Shown here piece by piece: positions 1 through 8,383 of a stretch of DNA of 64,000 nt. Source of the DNA: Calditrichia bacterium. Its GTDB lineage: Bacteria; Calditrichota; Calditrichia; RBG-13-44-9; J075. The stretch is from assembly GCA_028284445.1 (NCBI GenBank), contig JANQRS010000069.1, positions 1-64,000 on the forward strand. Reading direction: 5' to 3'. Under the pieces are notes generated by a model. It was not told the origin of the DNA. It saw only the letters and a list, made by a program, of their open reading frames with translations, and searched no databases. A program made the position numbers and the translations under genes. Numbering within the stretch: position 1 is the first letter of the stretch; every line of letters begins with the position of its first letter.

Positions 1-94
1 CAAGCATCAAGCATCAAGCATCAAGCATCAAGCATCAAGCATCAAGCATCAAGCATCAAGCATCAAGCATCAAGCATCAAGCATCAAGCATCAA
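1..94. repeat. Heptamer tandem array, unit CAAGCAT (minus-strand GATGCTT)
   Basis: Thirteen perfect head-to-tail copies of CAAGCAT fill positions 1-91 and a partial copy follows. The array begins before the window, so its full length is unknown. Read on the minus strand it is GATGCTT repeated, and it supplies the TGA stop codon of the symporter gene at 91-93. The same unit recurs at 11826-11930. Confidence 0.98.
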
Positions 95-1875
95 TGCTGC
101 CCGGTTGGGCCAGCGGCGCCGCGCGGGATGCGAATGTCTTCGACCAACTGCTGAATATCCTCTGGCGGAGGAGCGGTAAAACGCGAAACGACGATCGACA
201 CCACGAAGTTTAGCAGCATACCAATAGCGCCAATCCCCTCCGGCGAAATGCCAAAGAGCCAATTCTCGGGCACGTTTGCTGCAAATGGCTCGATGAAAAC
301 ACCTTTGAAGTAGATGATGTAGCCGGCGGTGAAGAGCAGGCCAACAATCATGCCGCTCAAGGCGCCTTCCTTGTTGATACGCTTCGAGAATATTCCCAGG
401 ATGATCGCCGGGAAGAACGATGCGGCAGCCAGCCCGAAGGCAAAAGCCACGACCTGGGCCACGAAGCCCGGTGGATTGATGCCCAGGTAGCCTGCAAGTA
501 TTACCGCTCCACCGGCGGCAATGCGGGCATATAATAATTCTCGCCTATCCCCGGTTTCCGGGGCCACCACTTTCTTGATCAAATCGTGCGCGATGGATGT
601 TGAAATCACCAGCAGAAGACCCGCTGCCGTAGACAATGCAGCTGCAAGCCCGCCCGCAGCGACCAGGGCCACGACCCAATTGGGCAGCTGGGCAATTTCC
701 GGATTAGCCAAAACCATAATATCCCGATCGACATATAGTTCATTGGCATTGTCAGTCAGGCTATTGCTCACCAACTGCTGACCGTGTGCACCGGTCTCGC
801 CGCTGTATTCCGGTTTACCGGCAAAAGGTTCTCCCGGGCGATATTGCATCACGCCATCGTTGTTCTTATCAACCCAGCTAATTAGTTTTGTCGCTTCCCA
901 GTTCTTGAACCAGCTCGGTGCGACAACATATTCTTTTTCATTAAGCGTTTGAATCATGTTCGTGCGGGCAAAGGCTGCGACGGCCGGTGCAGTTGTGTAG
1001 AGCAGGGCAATGAAGAGCAGCGCCCAGCCAGCCGAAGAACGAGCGTCTCTTACTTTCGGCACCGTAAAAAAGCGGATAATCACGTGGGGCAGACCGGCGG
1101 TGCCAACCATCAGGGCGAGAGTTATCGCAAACACGTCGATCATGCTCTTGCTGCCTCGTCCGGTATATTCTGCAAATCCCAGCTCACGATGCAAACCATC
1201 GAGCTTGTCGAGCAGGTAACCACTGCCGTCGGCCAGTTCACTACCGAAGCCGAGTTGCGGAATCGGGTTCCCGGTGAGAAGCAGGGAAATAAAGATCGCC
1301 GGAAAGAGATATGCAATAATCAAGACGCAGTATTGGGCCACCTGGGTATAGGTGATGCCTTTCATACCGCCCAACACTGCATAAATGAAAACGATGATCA
1401 TGCCGACAACCACGCCAGTGTTGATATCAACTTCCAGGAAGCGGGAAAAAACGATACCAACGCCGCGCATTTGACCGGCAACGTAGGTAAAGGAAACAAA
1501 TATTGCGCAAATAACGGCAATAACCCGTGCTGTATCGGAATAGTAGCGCTCAGCGACGAAATCAGGCACCGTAAATTTCCCAAATTTGCGCAGATAGGGA
1601 GCGAGCAACATCGCCAACAGCACATAGCCCCCGGTCCAGCCCATCAGGTACATTGCGCCGTCACGTCCCATGAAAGAAATCAGGCCAGCCATGGAAATAA
1701 ATGAGGCAGCGGACATCCAGTCTGCGCCGGTGGCCATCCCATTTGCGATGGGGTGGACGGACTTTGCCGCGACGTAAAAGTCGCCGGTGGTTCGGGCCCT
1801 CGCCCAAACTGCAATCCCGATGTAAATAGCAAATGTTATCCCTACCAGTATCCACGTCCATGCCAAAATGCTCAT
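91..1875 (-). CDS. Sodium:solute symporter family protein (VC_2705-type, acetate/monocarboxylate symporter-like)
   Basis: A 594-residue polytopic membrane protein of the sodium:solute symporter (SSS) family, expected to import a small solute, probably a short organic acid, with Na+. The N-terminal helix is followed by the family stretch TGADWMSAASFISMAG (about residues 48-63) and GGMKGITYTQV (about 168-178), both typical of ActP-like members. A hydrophilic insert of roughly 80 residues (about 310-390) separates two transmembrane blocks, as in the VC_2705 subfamily. The DUF4212 gene lies 54 bp upstream on the same strand; this pair is a known two-gene unit in which the small protein is regarded as the companion subunit. 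The substrate cannot be read from sequence. The stop codon lies inside the CAAGCAT array. Confidence 0.88.
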   Translation of the reverse strand: MSILAWTWILVGITFAIYIGIAVWARARTTGDFYVAAKSVHPIANGMATGADWMSAASFISMAGLISFMGRDGAMYLMGWTGGYVLLAMLLAPYLRKFGKFTVPDFVAERYYSDTARVIAVICAIFVSFTYVAGQMRGVGIVFSRFLEVDINTGVVVGMIIVFIYAVLGGMKGITYTQVAQYCVLIIAYLFPAIFISLLLTGNPIPQLGFGSELADGSGYLLDKLDGLHRELGFAEYTGRGSKSMIDVFAITLALMVGTAGLPHVIIRFFTVPKVRDARSSAGWALLFIALLYTTAPAVAAFARTNMIQTLNEKEYVVAPSWFKNWEATKLISWVDKNNDGVMQYRPGEPFAGKPEYSGETGAHGQQLVSNSLTDNANELYVDRDIMVLANPEIAQLPNWVVALVAAGGLAAALSTAAGLLLVISTSIAHDLIKKVVAPETGDRRELLYARIAAGGAVILAGYLGINPPGFVAQVVAFAFGLAAASFFPAIILGIFSKRINKEGALSGMIVGLLFTAGYIIYFKGVFIEPFAANVPENWLFGISPEGIGAIGMLLNFVVSIVVSRFTAPPPEDIQQLVEDIRIPRGAAGPTGQH

Positions 1876-1929
1876 CAGTATTCTCCGCTAGATTTTCGCT
1901 TTCTTGAACTGTTAAACGCCACCACGCCA

Positions 1930-2184
1930 CTATTCTTCGTGGACATTAAATTCCCGGTCAAGCTTATTCATCAGCCGGACATAGACATAAATCAGGATGA
2001 CAAATGTGATTTCTGCTCCCTGTTGGGCAAACCAAAATCCAAGCTTGAAGCCAAAGAAGCGAAAATTGTCAAGTTGATCGACAAAGACGATGCCGAAGAG
2101 GTAAGATACAACAAACCAGATCGAGAGGAGAATCCCAACGTAGGTAAGGTTGCGTTTCCAGTAGAGATTTAGATCTTTTTCCAT
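1930..2184 (-). CDS. DUF4212 small membrane subunit of the sodium:solute symporter
   Basis: An 84-residue protein with two predicted membrane helices (about residues 13-35 and 48-72) and an N-terminal stretch LYWKRNLTYVGILLSIW that is characteristic of DUF4212. Members are nearly always encoded just upstream of a VC_2705-type symporter, as here, and are considered its small subunit. The start is ATG at 2184. The gene should be the first of a two-gene operon read on the minus strand. Confidence 0.88.
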   Translation of the reverse strand: MEKDLNLYWKRNLTYVGILLSIWFVVSYLFGIVFVDQLDNFRFFGFKLGFWFAQQGAEITFVILIYVYVRLMNKLDREFNVHEE

Positions 2185-2554
2185 GCCGGACTCCCGAAGC
2201 AGGTAAACTGAACTAGAGTGAGCTAGAGTTTATAGAGTGAACTGAAGTAACTGAAATGAACGAGAGCCCATAAGGTTTGTCTTGTTCACATCGGCAATAC
2301 CGCGCAGCGGTAACCGATCCTGGCCCCGAGTTTCTTTTCTTCACGGGGAAACTAAAAATAATCAATTGGTTGCTTAAGTCAAAATAAGGTGAGGTCGCTC
2401 CTGATTTTACATGGGATGGGGGAAAGATAGTGGCAGGTGGCACTTGAAAAAGAAAGTCGCAGTCAACAGTGGCACTCGGCAGGGAAACGACCTTGCTAAG
2501 CAGTTCCTGCAATCGCAACTTCATAACTGCCACAGCTAACCGCCGACCGCATGG
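2185..2554. other. Non-coding gap upstream of the symporter operon
   Basis: No convincing gene. A minus-strand open frame at 2213-2533 has no homology that I recognise and a composition unlike its neighbours. The gap should hold the promoter of the symporter operon and contains the palindrome described at 2290-2318. Confidence 0.6.
2290..2318. promoter_or_regulatory. Two-part palindrome upstream of the symporter operon
   Basis: ATCGG-N3-TACCGC-gca-GCGGTA-a-CCGAT: an inner 6-bp perfect stem with a 3-nt loop inside a further 5-bp stem. It lies about 105 bp upstream of the DUF4212 start. It could be a regulator-binding palindrome or a leader hairpin; no T-run follows, so it is not an obvious terminator. 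Confidence 0.4.
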
Positions 2555-3433
2555 TTACTCCATCCCGTTCGGATAGACATTTTCGATAAACTCTTGTCCC
2601 TGGGTTACCCAGGCATTGCGGGAGGCATGACCGCGACTGATTGCGCGATCTTTGGTGCGTTGTGCTTCATTCAACGAACAAAAGCAGATCGTAACGACAT
2701 AATATTCGTCCTGGGTCCAGTATACACCGGTTTTGTATCCCAGCCGTTTGAGTTCGCGCGCTTTTTCGATAGCCAGTTGTTCGTCGCTACCACTGCTTGC
2801 CACCACAAAATAGTTACTGTTTGCAGTTGAGCCACTGACCGATTGCGAGCTCGCCTGACGGCCGCTACCGCTGTTTCGGCTACTGGTATTTGAATTGTTT
2901 GAAGAGACAGAACGGCCGCTGCGAGAAGCGGTTGAGGCGTTGCCTCGTGAACCTGACTGCGATGAGGCCGAGACACCAGCCAGCTGTGCGGATGTCCCGG
3001 ACGATACCAACGGATCATCAATTGCATCCCGGTCGGCAATATATGCCCGCGGTACGGTTAAATTCTGAGCGAGGGCGTAAGAACGCACTTTTTCAGATTC
3101 TTCACTGGTGCGATACGGGCCAACCGTCACCAGGTAGGCATTGTCCGGATGTCGCCGATACGTGGCTGGAAAACCGGCATCTCGCAATTCCGCAACATAG
3201 TCTTCCGCCTTGCTTAGCTGGCGCGTTTTACGGAGAACCACGTAATAATTGCCATCGGGATCAGCGTTCAGATCCGGTTTGCGAACGTTCTGAGTGCCTG
3301 CCGGTTCCCAATAGGGCTTGATCCACGGTTCACAACCACTAACAGTTAGCGCCAGCAGAGCTGCGATAATCAAACGGAGCGCAAATTCGGGGGCGATTAT
3401 CCGGGTTGCGGAGCTGCTGAAAAAAGATAACAT
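2555..3433 (-). CDS. Lipoprotein with two SPOR-like domains
   Basis: A 292-residue envelope protein. A hydrophobic N-terminal segment ends in a lipobox (LTVSGC, Cys about 34), so it is probably lipidated. Two segments resemble SPOR domains: about residues 44-115 (YYVVLRKT..., LVTVGPYRTSEESEKVRSYA) and about 207-278 (YFVVASSG..., YYVVTICFCSLNEAQRTKDRA). A low-complexity Ser/Asn/Gly linker of about 60 residues separates them. SPOR domains bind peptidoglycan glycan strands lacking stem peptides, often at division sites. The exact role here is unknown. It stands alone on the minus strand. Confidence 0.7.
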   Translation of the reverse strand: MLSFFSSSATRIIAPEFALRLIIAALLALTVSGCEPWIKPYWEPAGTQNVRKPDLNADPDGNYYVVLRKTRQLSKAEDYVAELRDAGFPATYRRHPDNAYLVTVGPYRTSEESEKVRSYALAQNLTVPRAYIADRDAIDDPLVSSGTSAQLAGVSASSQSGSRGNASTASRSGRSVSSNNSNTSSRNSGSGRQASSQSVSGSTANSNYFVVASSGSDEQLAIEKARELKRLGYKTGVYWTQDEYYVVTICFCSLNEAQRTKDRAISRGHASRNAWVTQGQEFIENVYPNGME

Positions 3434-3762
3434 AACCAGGCCTCATCCATACAATAATTCGGTTTAGTTCAACAAAATACTTCATTTGAGCGGCTGGTGG
3501 CGTAGCTAAATATCAGTCTACAATATGGTTTATGGTATGATGAATATCAACCACATAAAGAATATTCTCCCAAAAGCAAAATTCCAACAAGAAAAATTCC
3601 AAGTCAATCAGGTGACAGATAAACACGAATTAAAGCGAATGATGTTGGGATTTGGAATTTGTCTTTTTGGAATTTACGCGACTTCAATTGCTTGACACGC
3701 TATATTAGACGCGTTGCTACTTTTAATAGTGGCAGCACATTTCATTTATGAAAGGAGCGTCT
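3434..3762. other. Divergent intergenic region with an inverted GGAATTTTT-type repeat pair
   Basis: Gap between the divergent SPOR lipoprotein and AMP nucleosidase genes. It carries one inverted pair of the dispersed element: CCAACAAGAAAAATTCC near 3582-3600 and its degenerate complement near 3647-3676. A TTGACA box (3692-3697) may belong to the AMP nucleosidase promoter, but the matching -10 element is poor. Confidence 0.55.
3751..3757 (+). promoter_or_regulatory. Ribosome binding site that fixes the AMP nucleosidase start
   Basis: AAAGGAG lies 5 nt before ATG 3763 but inside the coding frame that would begin at ATG 3748, so it supports 3763 as the true start. Confidence 0.75.
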
Positions 3763-4536
3763 ATGGTATCAAAAATGGATCTGGCAACGGACTGGTATCC
3801 TCGCTATACCGGCACCGAAATTGAGGAAACCGGCGATTATATTTTACTGACGAATTTTCACAACTACCTGGAAAAATTTGCTGATCGTTTTGATACCGAG
3901 ATCAAGGGCATCGGACGGCCGATGCAGACCGCTACGAATAAAAATGGTCTGACCATCATTAATTTTGGTATTGGGTCAGCCAATGCTGCAATTATCATGG
4001 ATTTGCTCCTGGCGGTGAGGCCGAAAGGTGTTCTCTTCCTCGGGAAATGCGGGGGACTGAAACGCTCTACCGAAATAGGGCACTTTATTTTGCCCAGCGC
4101 TGCGGTGCGCGGCGAAGGAACCAGTGACGACTATATGCCGCGTAAGTCACCGGCATTGCCTGCTTTTAAACTGCAGAAATTCGTTTCCGAAAAGCTTGTA
4201 AGAAGAAATCTCGAATACCGAACAGGTGTGGTCTACACAACCAACCGGCGGGTTTGGGAATGGGATCGCAAATTCAAGAAATATCTGCGGAAACTGGCGG
4301 TGATTGGGATCGATATGGAAACCGCGACGCTATTTGTTGTCGGCTTCAAAAATGCGATTTCCACCGGGGCCTTTCTTTTGGTGAGCGATGTGCCAATGGT
4401 GCCGGAAGGCATCAAGACAGAAGAATCTGATAAGGAAGTGACGTTAAAATATGTGGATATGCACCTCGATATCGGTATTGAGGCGATGGCTGAGTTAGGA
4501 GATAGTGGCGAGCAGATAAAGCATTTTCGATACTGA
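3763..4536 (+). CDS. amn: AMP nucleosidase (short form)
   Basis: A 257-residue protein of the nucleoside phosphorylase fold, predicted to split AMP into adenine and ribose 5-phosphate in the cytoplasm. It carries family features: WYPRYTGTEIEE near the N-terminus, a glycine-rich FGIGSANAAIIMDLL segment, LFLGKCGGLK, and IDMETATLFVVGF, the Met-Glu pair that contacts ribose. Its length matches the short AMP nucleosidases of Bacteroidetes rather than the 480-residue E. coli enzyme. ATG 3763 is chosen over ATG 3748 because a strong AAAGGAG sits between them. It is a single gene, apparently not in an operon. Another purine nucleosidase is possible but less likely. Confidence 0.85.
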   Translation: MVSKMDLATDWYPRYTGTEIEETGDYILLTNFHNYLEKFADRFDTEIKGIGRPMQTATNKNGLTIINFGIGSANAAIIMDLLLAVRPKGVLFLGKCGGLKRSTEIGHFILPSAAVRGEGTSDDYMPRKSPALPAFKLQKFVSEKLVRRNLEYRTGVVYTTNRRVWEWDRKFKKYLRKLAVIGIDMETATLFVVGFKNAISTGAFLLVSDVPMVPEGIKTEESDKEVTLKYVDMHLDIGIEAMAELGDSGEQIKHFRY

Positions 4537-4648
4537 TAAAAGCGCGCAACTGACTCCTGTGTCAACCCTTGAAATACTTTGTTGCTTTGCAGTGCAAAGT
4601 ACTCTATTTTGAAAAGTGAATTTTCGAAATGAAGGATAAAGGGGAGAG

Positions 4649-5575
4649 ATGCCGAGATTTAGAATACGTAGACGATGGATTTGGATTGGATTGACGTTGC
4701 TTCTCTTTACGGTACTTTTCAATGTCTGGCAATCTGCTATTAAGAAGAACAGGCAAAAGCCGGTTGGCCCGTTTCAAATTGCCGGTAATCTTTATTATGT
4801 TGGCACAGCCAATGTAACCTCTTTTCTGCTGACCGGGCCTGAGGGACATGTCTTGATTGATGGCTCCTATCCGGAAGCGGCGCCGACAATCATTGAAAGC
4901 ATTTCAAAGCTTGGCTATAATATTAGTGATGTTCGGATTTTACTCAATTCCCACGCGCATGCCGACCATGCAGGTGGCCTTGCGGAGCTGAAGGCGGCAT
5001 CCGGGGCAGAGCTCTGGATCAGTCGGGCGGATTCCGATGTCATTGAAGCTGGTGGCCGCGGCGATCCAGCGCTTGCTCCCCTAAAATTCTTGCAGTGGTT
5101 GGGCGTTGGCACTTTCCCGCCTGCCAAAGTGGATCGGCGTTTTGCGGATGGCGACACGGTGCGGGTTGGTCCCATTGAATTGACAGCGCATGTTACTGCA
5201 GGTCATACACCAGGCTGCACTTCATGGTCTTTCCCGGTGTGGGATGGCGAGCGGGAACTGCTGGCTGTGAGCATCGGCAGCCTGACCATTTTGCCCTTTA
5301 TGTCGCTGGTCGAACCGGAAACCTATCCGGGAATCAGGCAAGATTTTGAATCCAGTTTCCGTACTTTGCGCAGCCTGCCTGCCGATCTTTTTCTCGCATC
5401 TCATGGCAATTGGTTTAATTTGAACCGCAAAATGCGAGAGCGGGCCCATGCTGCCAAACCGGTTGATCCATTTGTAGATCCTAAAGGGTATTTGGATTTT
5501 ATCGCAGAAGCTGAGCGAAGGTTTCGTGAGACGCTTGCAGAACAGGTTACGAAACCCGCTTCCTCAAGTCCATAA
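4649..5575 (+). CDS. Metallo-beta-lactamase fold hydrolase, subclass B3-like
   Basis: A 308-residue protein with an N-terminal membrane anchor or signal (about residues 9-28) and a metallo-beta-lactamase domain. The complete set of B3-type zinc ligands is visible: H102, H104 and H186 for one metal, and D106, H107 and H252 for the other (HAHADH, AGHTPGC, ASHGNW). The order and spacing resemble B3 enzymes such as L1, THIN-B and BJP-1 more than glyoxalase II. Beta-lactam hydrolysis is therefore possible, but many B3-like proteins in environmental bacteria are untested and may act on other substrates. A hairpin followed by a short T-run lies directly after the stop codon. Confidence 0.75.
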   Translation: MPRFRIRRRWIWIGLTLLLFTVLFNVWQSAIKKNRQKPVGPFQIAGNLYYVGTANVTSFLLTGPEGHVLIDGSYPEAAPTIIESISKLGYNISDVRILLNSHAHADHAGGLAELKAASGAELWISRADSDVIEAGGRGDPALAPLKFLQWLGVGTFPPAKVDRRFADGDTVRVGPIELTAHVTAGHTPGCTSWSFPVWDGERELLAVSIGSLTILPFMSLVEPETYPGIRQDFESSFRTLRSLPADLFLASHGNWFNLNRKMRERAHAAKPVDPFVDPKGYLDFIAEAERRFRETLAEQVTKPASSSP

Positions 5576-5589
5576 TCCCAAATTAGATC

Positions 5590-5621
5590 TTCCAGCCGCT
5601 GATGACGCGGCCGGAAATTTT
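5590..5621 (+). terminator. Rho-independent terminator after the metallo-beta-lactamase gene
   Basis: TTCC-a-GCCGC, loop, GCGGC-c-GGAA followed by ATTTT. The stem has 9 pairs with one internal mismatch and is followed by a short T-run. Confidence 0.6.
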
Positions 5622-5675
5622 GAGATCTGCCCCCTCATTGGTATGTTATGCCAACGAAACCAGAGGGGATAGCTG

Positions 5676-7499
5676 TTGGCGAACGTGACGCTTCCGAAGC
5701 GATTTGCTTCTTATATTACGACTCTTGCATTTACCGCATTTAATGACAACCTCTACAAAATGCTGGTGCAGCTCTACCTGCTTCAGGTGGTTGCAGAAGA
5801 TCGCGCAAACGAGATCATCAGCGATGCCGCAATTGTCTTTACCCTGCCATTTGTGATCTTTGGCCCCTGGGCCGGATATTTTGCTGACCGATTTTCAAAA
5901 GCAAAAGTGATGCGTTTCGTAAAGGTCGCGGAAATTGTCATTATGATGATCGGCGTCTGGGCCTTCTACATGCAGCATATTCCGCTGCTGTTGGGGGTGA
6001 TTTTCCTGATGGCAGCTCAGTCCACTTTCTTTAGCCCTTCTAAATACGGATATATACCGGAGGTAGCAGAGGACGAAGCGGTTACCGCTGCCAATAGCTG
6101 GCTGGAAATGGCCACCTTCCTCTCTATTATCCTTGGTACTGTTGCCGCTGGTGTATTGCTATCTGTCCACGCAAATGACGCCTTCACCGCCTCCATTTAT
6201 TGTATCGCTGTGGCAATTCTTGGTACACTTACCGCCATGCGAATTTATGATAGCAAGATCACCGACAGCACTGTGAAATTCCCCAAAAACCCGATTTCAG
6301 GCGTCTTTGCCGACCTGAGATTTTTGTATCGCCAAAAAGGACTGTGGCTGGCGGGACTGGCAACCAGTTATTTCTGGCTGATTGGCATCGTTATGCAAAA
6401 CAATATTCTGATCTATGGAAAGACGATGCTGGGTGACGCTGAAGGCAGCAGCCTGAAAATCGCCCTGCTGCAGGCTTTCATAGCTATTGGGATTGCCTCC
6501 GGGTCGATGCTCGCCAGTCGCTGGTCGGGTAAGAAGGTAGAACTTGGCCTCGTTCCGCTGGGCGGTATTGTAATGGCGCTGGGAGCGGCGGGACTGTATT
6601 TTTCATTTGGCTCGTATAATTTGACCGCAACATTGTTATTTTTCGCCGGTGCCGGTGCCGGACTCTTCATTGTGCCGCTTTATGCATACCTGCAATTTAA
6701 CGCAGATGATAATGAAAAAGGCCGGGTGATGGCCAGTGCCGGTATTGTCTCTGGTCTCTTTATGGTGCTCGGTGCCTTGCTGTTTAAGCTTCTGGCCCAG
6801 TATCTAGGATTGTCCTCACCGGTGATCTTTCTGGTAATGGGCGGCATGACGATTGGCGCTGTTGTTTACATTTGCACCGTCATTCCGGAATATTTTATCC
6901 GTTTTTGCGCGTGGTTGCTCACCCACACTTTTTATAATGTGGAAATTCGCGGCGAAGACAATATCCCCTTTCATGGACCGGCCTTGTTAACGCCCAATCA
7001 CGTCAGCTATGTTGATTCCTTTCTGATTGGCTCAACGATGCAGCGATTTATCCGCTTCATCATGTTGAAAGCCTTTTACGATGTGCCCATGCTGAAAAAG
7101 ATTCTGGATGTCATGGAAGCAATTCCAATTGACCCAAAGGCCGGCCGCGAATCGGTCACGAAGACCCTGGAGCATGCCCGTCAGGAATTGATTGAGGGTC
7201 ACGTAGTGTGTATTTACCCGGAGGGAAAGTTGACCCGCGACGGTAAAATGAGTGAGTTTAAGACCGGTTTTGAATCGATTATGGAAGGACTGGAAGTGCC
7301 AATTATCCCGGTTTATATGGATAATGTTTGGGGCAGCATCTTTTCTTTTGAAGGAGGTAAAGCCATTTTCAAGTGGCCCGATCAGCTGCCGCGTAAAGTG
7401 ATTATATCATTTGGCGAACCGTTGCCGTCCAGTACCACAGCTGCTGAGTTGGAAGCGGCGGTGCATGCCTTAAAAGATGGCATTGGAGAACCTGTCTAA
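5676..7499 (+). CDS. Fusion of MFS lysophospholipid transporter (LplT-like) and PlsC-type acyltransferase
   Basis: A 607-residue fusion. Residues about 1-410 are a 12-helix major facilitator domain similar to LplT, which flips lysophospholipids across the inner membrane. Residues about 420-607 are a PlsC-family acyltransferase with motif I NHVSYVD, a downstream IPIDPKAGRES segment and YPEGKLTRDG. The combination suggests a one-protein lysophospholipid salvage system: import, then re-acylation. In the related Aas system a third acyl-ACP synthetase domain follows; none is present here. Translation starts at TTG 5676, preceded by GAGGGG at a spacing of 7; an upstream in-frame ATG is blocked by a stop. 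The next gene starts on the base after this stop codon. Confidence 0.85.
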   Translation: MANVTLPKRFASYITTLAFTAFNDNLYKMLVQLYLLQVVAEDRANEIISDAAIVFTLPFVIFGPWAGYFADRFSKAKVMRFVKVAEIVIMMIGVWAFYMQHIPLLLGVIFLMAAQSTFFSPSKYGYIPEVAEDEAVTAANSWLEMATFLSIILGTVAAGVLLSVHANDAFTASIYCIAVAILGTLTAMRIYDSKITDSTVKFPKNPISGVFADLRFLYRQKGLWLAGLATSYFWLIGIVMQNNILIYGKTMLGDAEGSSLKIALLQAFIAIGIASGSMLASRWSGKKVELGLVPLGGIVMALGAAGLYFSFGSYNLTATLLFFAGAGAGLFIVPLYAYLQFNADDNEKGRVMASAGIVSGLFMVLGALLFKLLAQYLGLSSPVIFLVMGGMTIGAVVYICTVIPEYFIRFCAWLLTHTFYNVEIRGEDNIPFHGPALLTPNHVSYVDSFLIGSTMQRFIRFIMLKAFYDVPMLKKILDVMEAIPIDPKAGRESVTKTLEHARQELIEGHVVCIYPEGKLTRDGKMSEFKTGFESIMEGLEVPIIPVYMDNVWGSIFSFEGGKAIFKWPDQLPRKVIISFGEPLPSSTTAAELEAAVHALKDGIGEPV

Positions 7500-8159
7500 A
7501 TGACGGTTAAGCATGAGTGGACCCGTAGGGTTCTGGAGCGATGGAGGGAGTTGCTGATACATTATGGGGTGGACGATGAGGGCGTTGAAGCGTCGTCTCA
7601 CGCCATTATCACCGCCTACACAGCGGCTAGCCGGCACTATCACAATATGAGGCATGTTGATGATATCCTGCAAAACCTGGCGACATTCCGCAAGGAAGCC
7701 AATAATATAAACGTCCTGACCTTTGCCGCGATTTATCATGATCTGATCTATAATACTCGCCGAAAAGACAACGAAGAACAGAGCGCCGTCTATGCTGAAC
7801 AGGAGATGACCGGGTTCAGTATTCCGCAGGATATCATTGAATCCACGGCGGCCGTCATTCGGGCCACTATCCATGGAAATAGCACTAGTGACGATCCGGA
7901 TATCTCGCTTTTCCTTGATTGCGATTTGATTATACTGGGTGCAAACAAGGATCTCTACAAACGATACGCCGAATGGATTCGTGAAGAATATCGCTGGGTG
8001 CCGGGCATACTCTATCGCCGCAATCGTAAACGCCTGCTAAAACAATTCCTGGCCCGGGAGCAGATTTACAACTTACCTGATATTCGCGAAAAGTATGAAC
8101 AACAAGCGCGGGACAACATGACGCAAGAAATTGCAGTGTTGTCAAAGAGATTCTTCTAA
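7500..8159 (+). CDS. HD-domain metal-dependent phosphohydrolase family protein
   Basis: A 219-residue predicted phosphohydrolase of the HD superfamily. Typical features are AASRHYHNMRHVDDIL (about residues 41-56, with conserved His) and AAIYHDLIY (about 76-84, the HD pair), followed by an EEQSA segment and a C-terminal acidic FLDCDL block. The substrate is unknown; members are sometimes misnamed after an NMDA receptor subunit. It begins on the base after the stop of the acyltransferase fusion, so the two are probably co-transcribed. Confidence 0.75.
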   Translation: MTVKHEWTRRVLERWRELLIHYGVDDEGVEASSHAIITAYTAASRHYHNMRHVDDILQNLATFRKEANNINVLTFAAIYHDLIYNTRRKDNEEQSAVYAEQEMTGFSIPQDIIESTAAVIRATIHGNSTSDDPDISLFLDCDLIILGANKDLYKRYAEWIREEYRWVPGILYRRNRKRLLKQFLAREQIYNLPDIREKYEQQARDNMTQEIAVLSKRFF

Positions 8160-8163
8160 AAAG

Positions 8164-8362
8164 AAAACCTTCTGACACAGATGTACACGGATTTTCACAG
8201 ATTGACACGGATGAAATACATCGAAGAGGTAAAATGACCGGACCGGATTAACAGGATTGACATGATAAGAAAACATCCCGATCTTATCCTGTTGATCATG
8301 TTAATCCTGTCAAATGTGTCTTTATCCGTGCCAATCCGTGTAGATCAGTGTCAGAAGGTTTT
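8164..8362. repeat. About 200-bp imperfect palindrome of ACACGGAT / ACAGGATT motifs
   Basis: The left edge reads AAACCTTCTGACACAGATG and the right edge is its near reverse complement ending CAGTGTCAGAAGGTTTT. Between them, nested copies of ACACGGAT..., GGATTAACAGGATTGACATG and their complements (TCCTGTTGATCATGTTAATCC) continue the symmetry. It fills the whole gap between the HD gene and the hydrolase-dipeptidase gene. Partial relatives occur at 44449-44500 and 60676-60752. Confidence 0.85.
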
Positions 8363-8383
8363 AGTTTTTTGAGAGGTACTAGA

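Noticed and set aside
1..94. CRISPR array
   Set aside because: The units are 7 bp with no spacers, so these are simple tandem repeats; no cas genes are present.
949..1704. Plus-strand open frame of 251 codons
   Set aside because: Lies antisense to the well-supported symporter gene and has a shadow-frame composition.
2213..2533. Minus-strand open frame of 106 codons
   Set aside because: No recognisable family, no ribosome site, and it lies in the promoter region of the symporter operon; composition unlike neighbours.
8348..8383. GTG start upstream of the serine hydrolase-dipeptidase gene
   Set aside because: Lies in the palindromic repeat and would displace the signal peptide; ATG 8384 has GAGAGG upstream.
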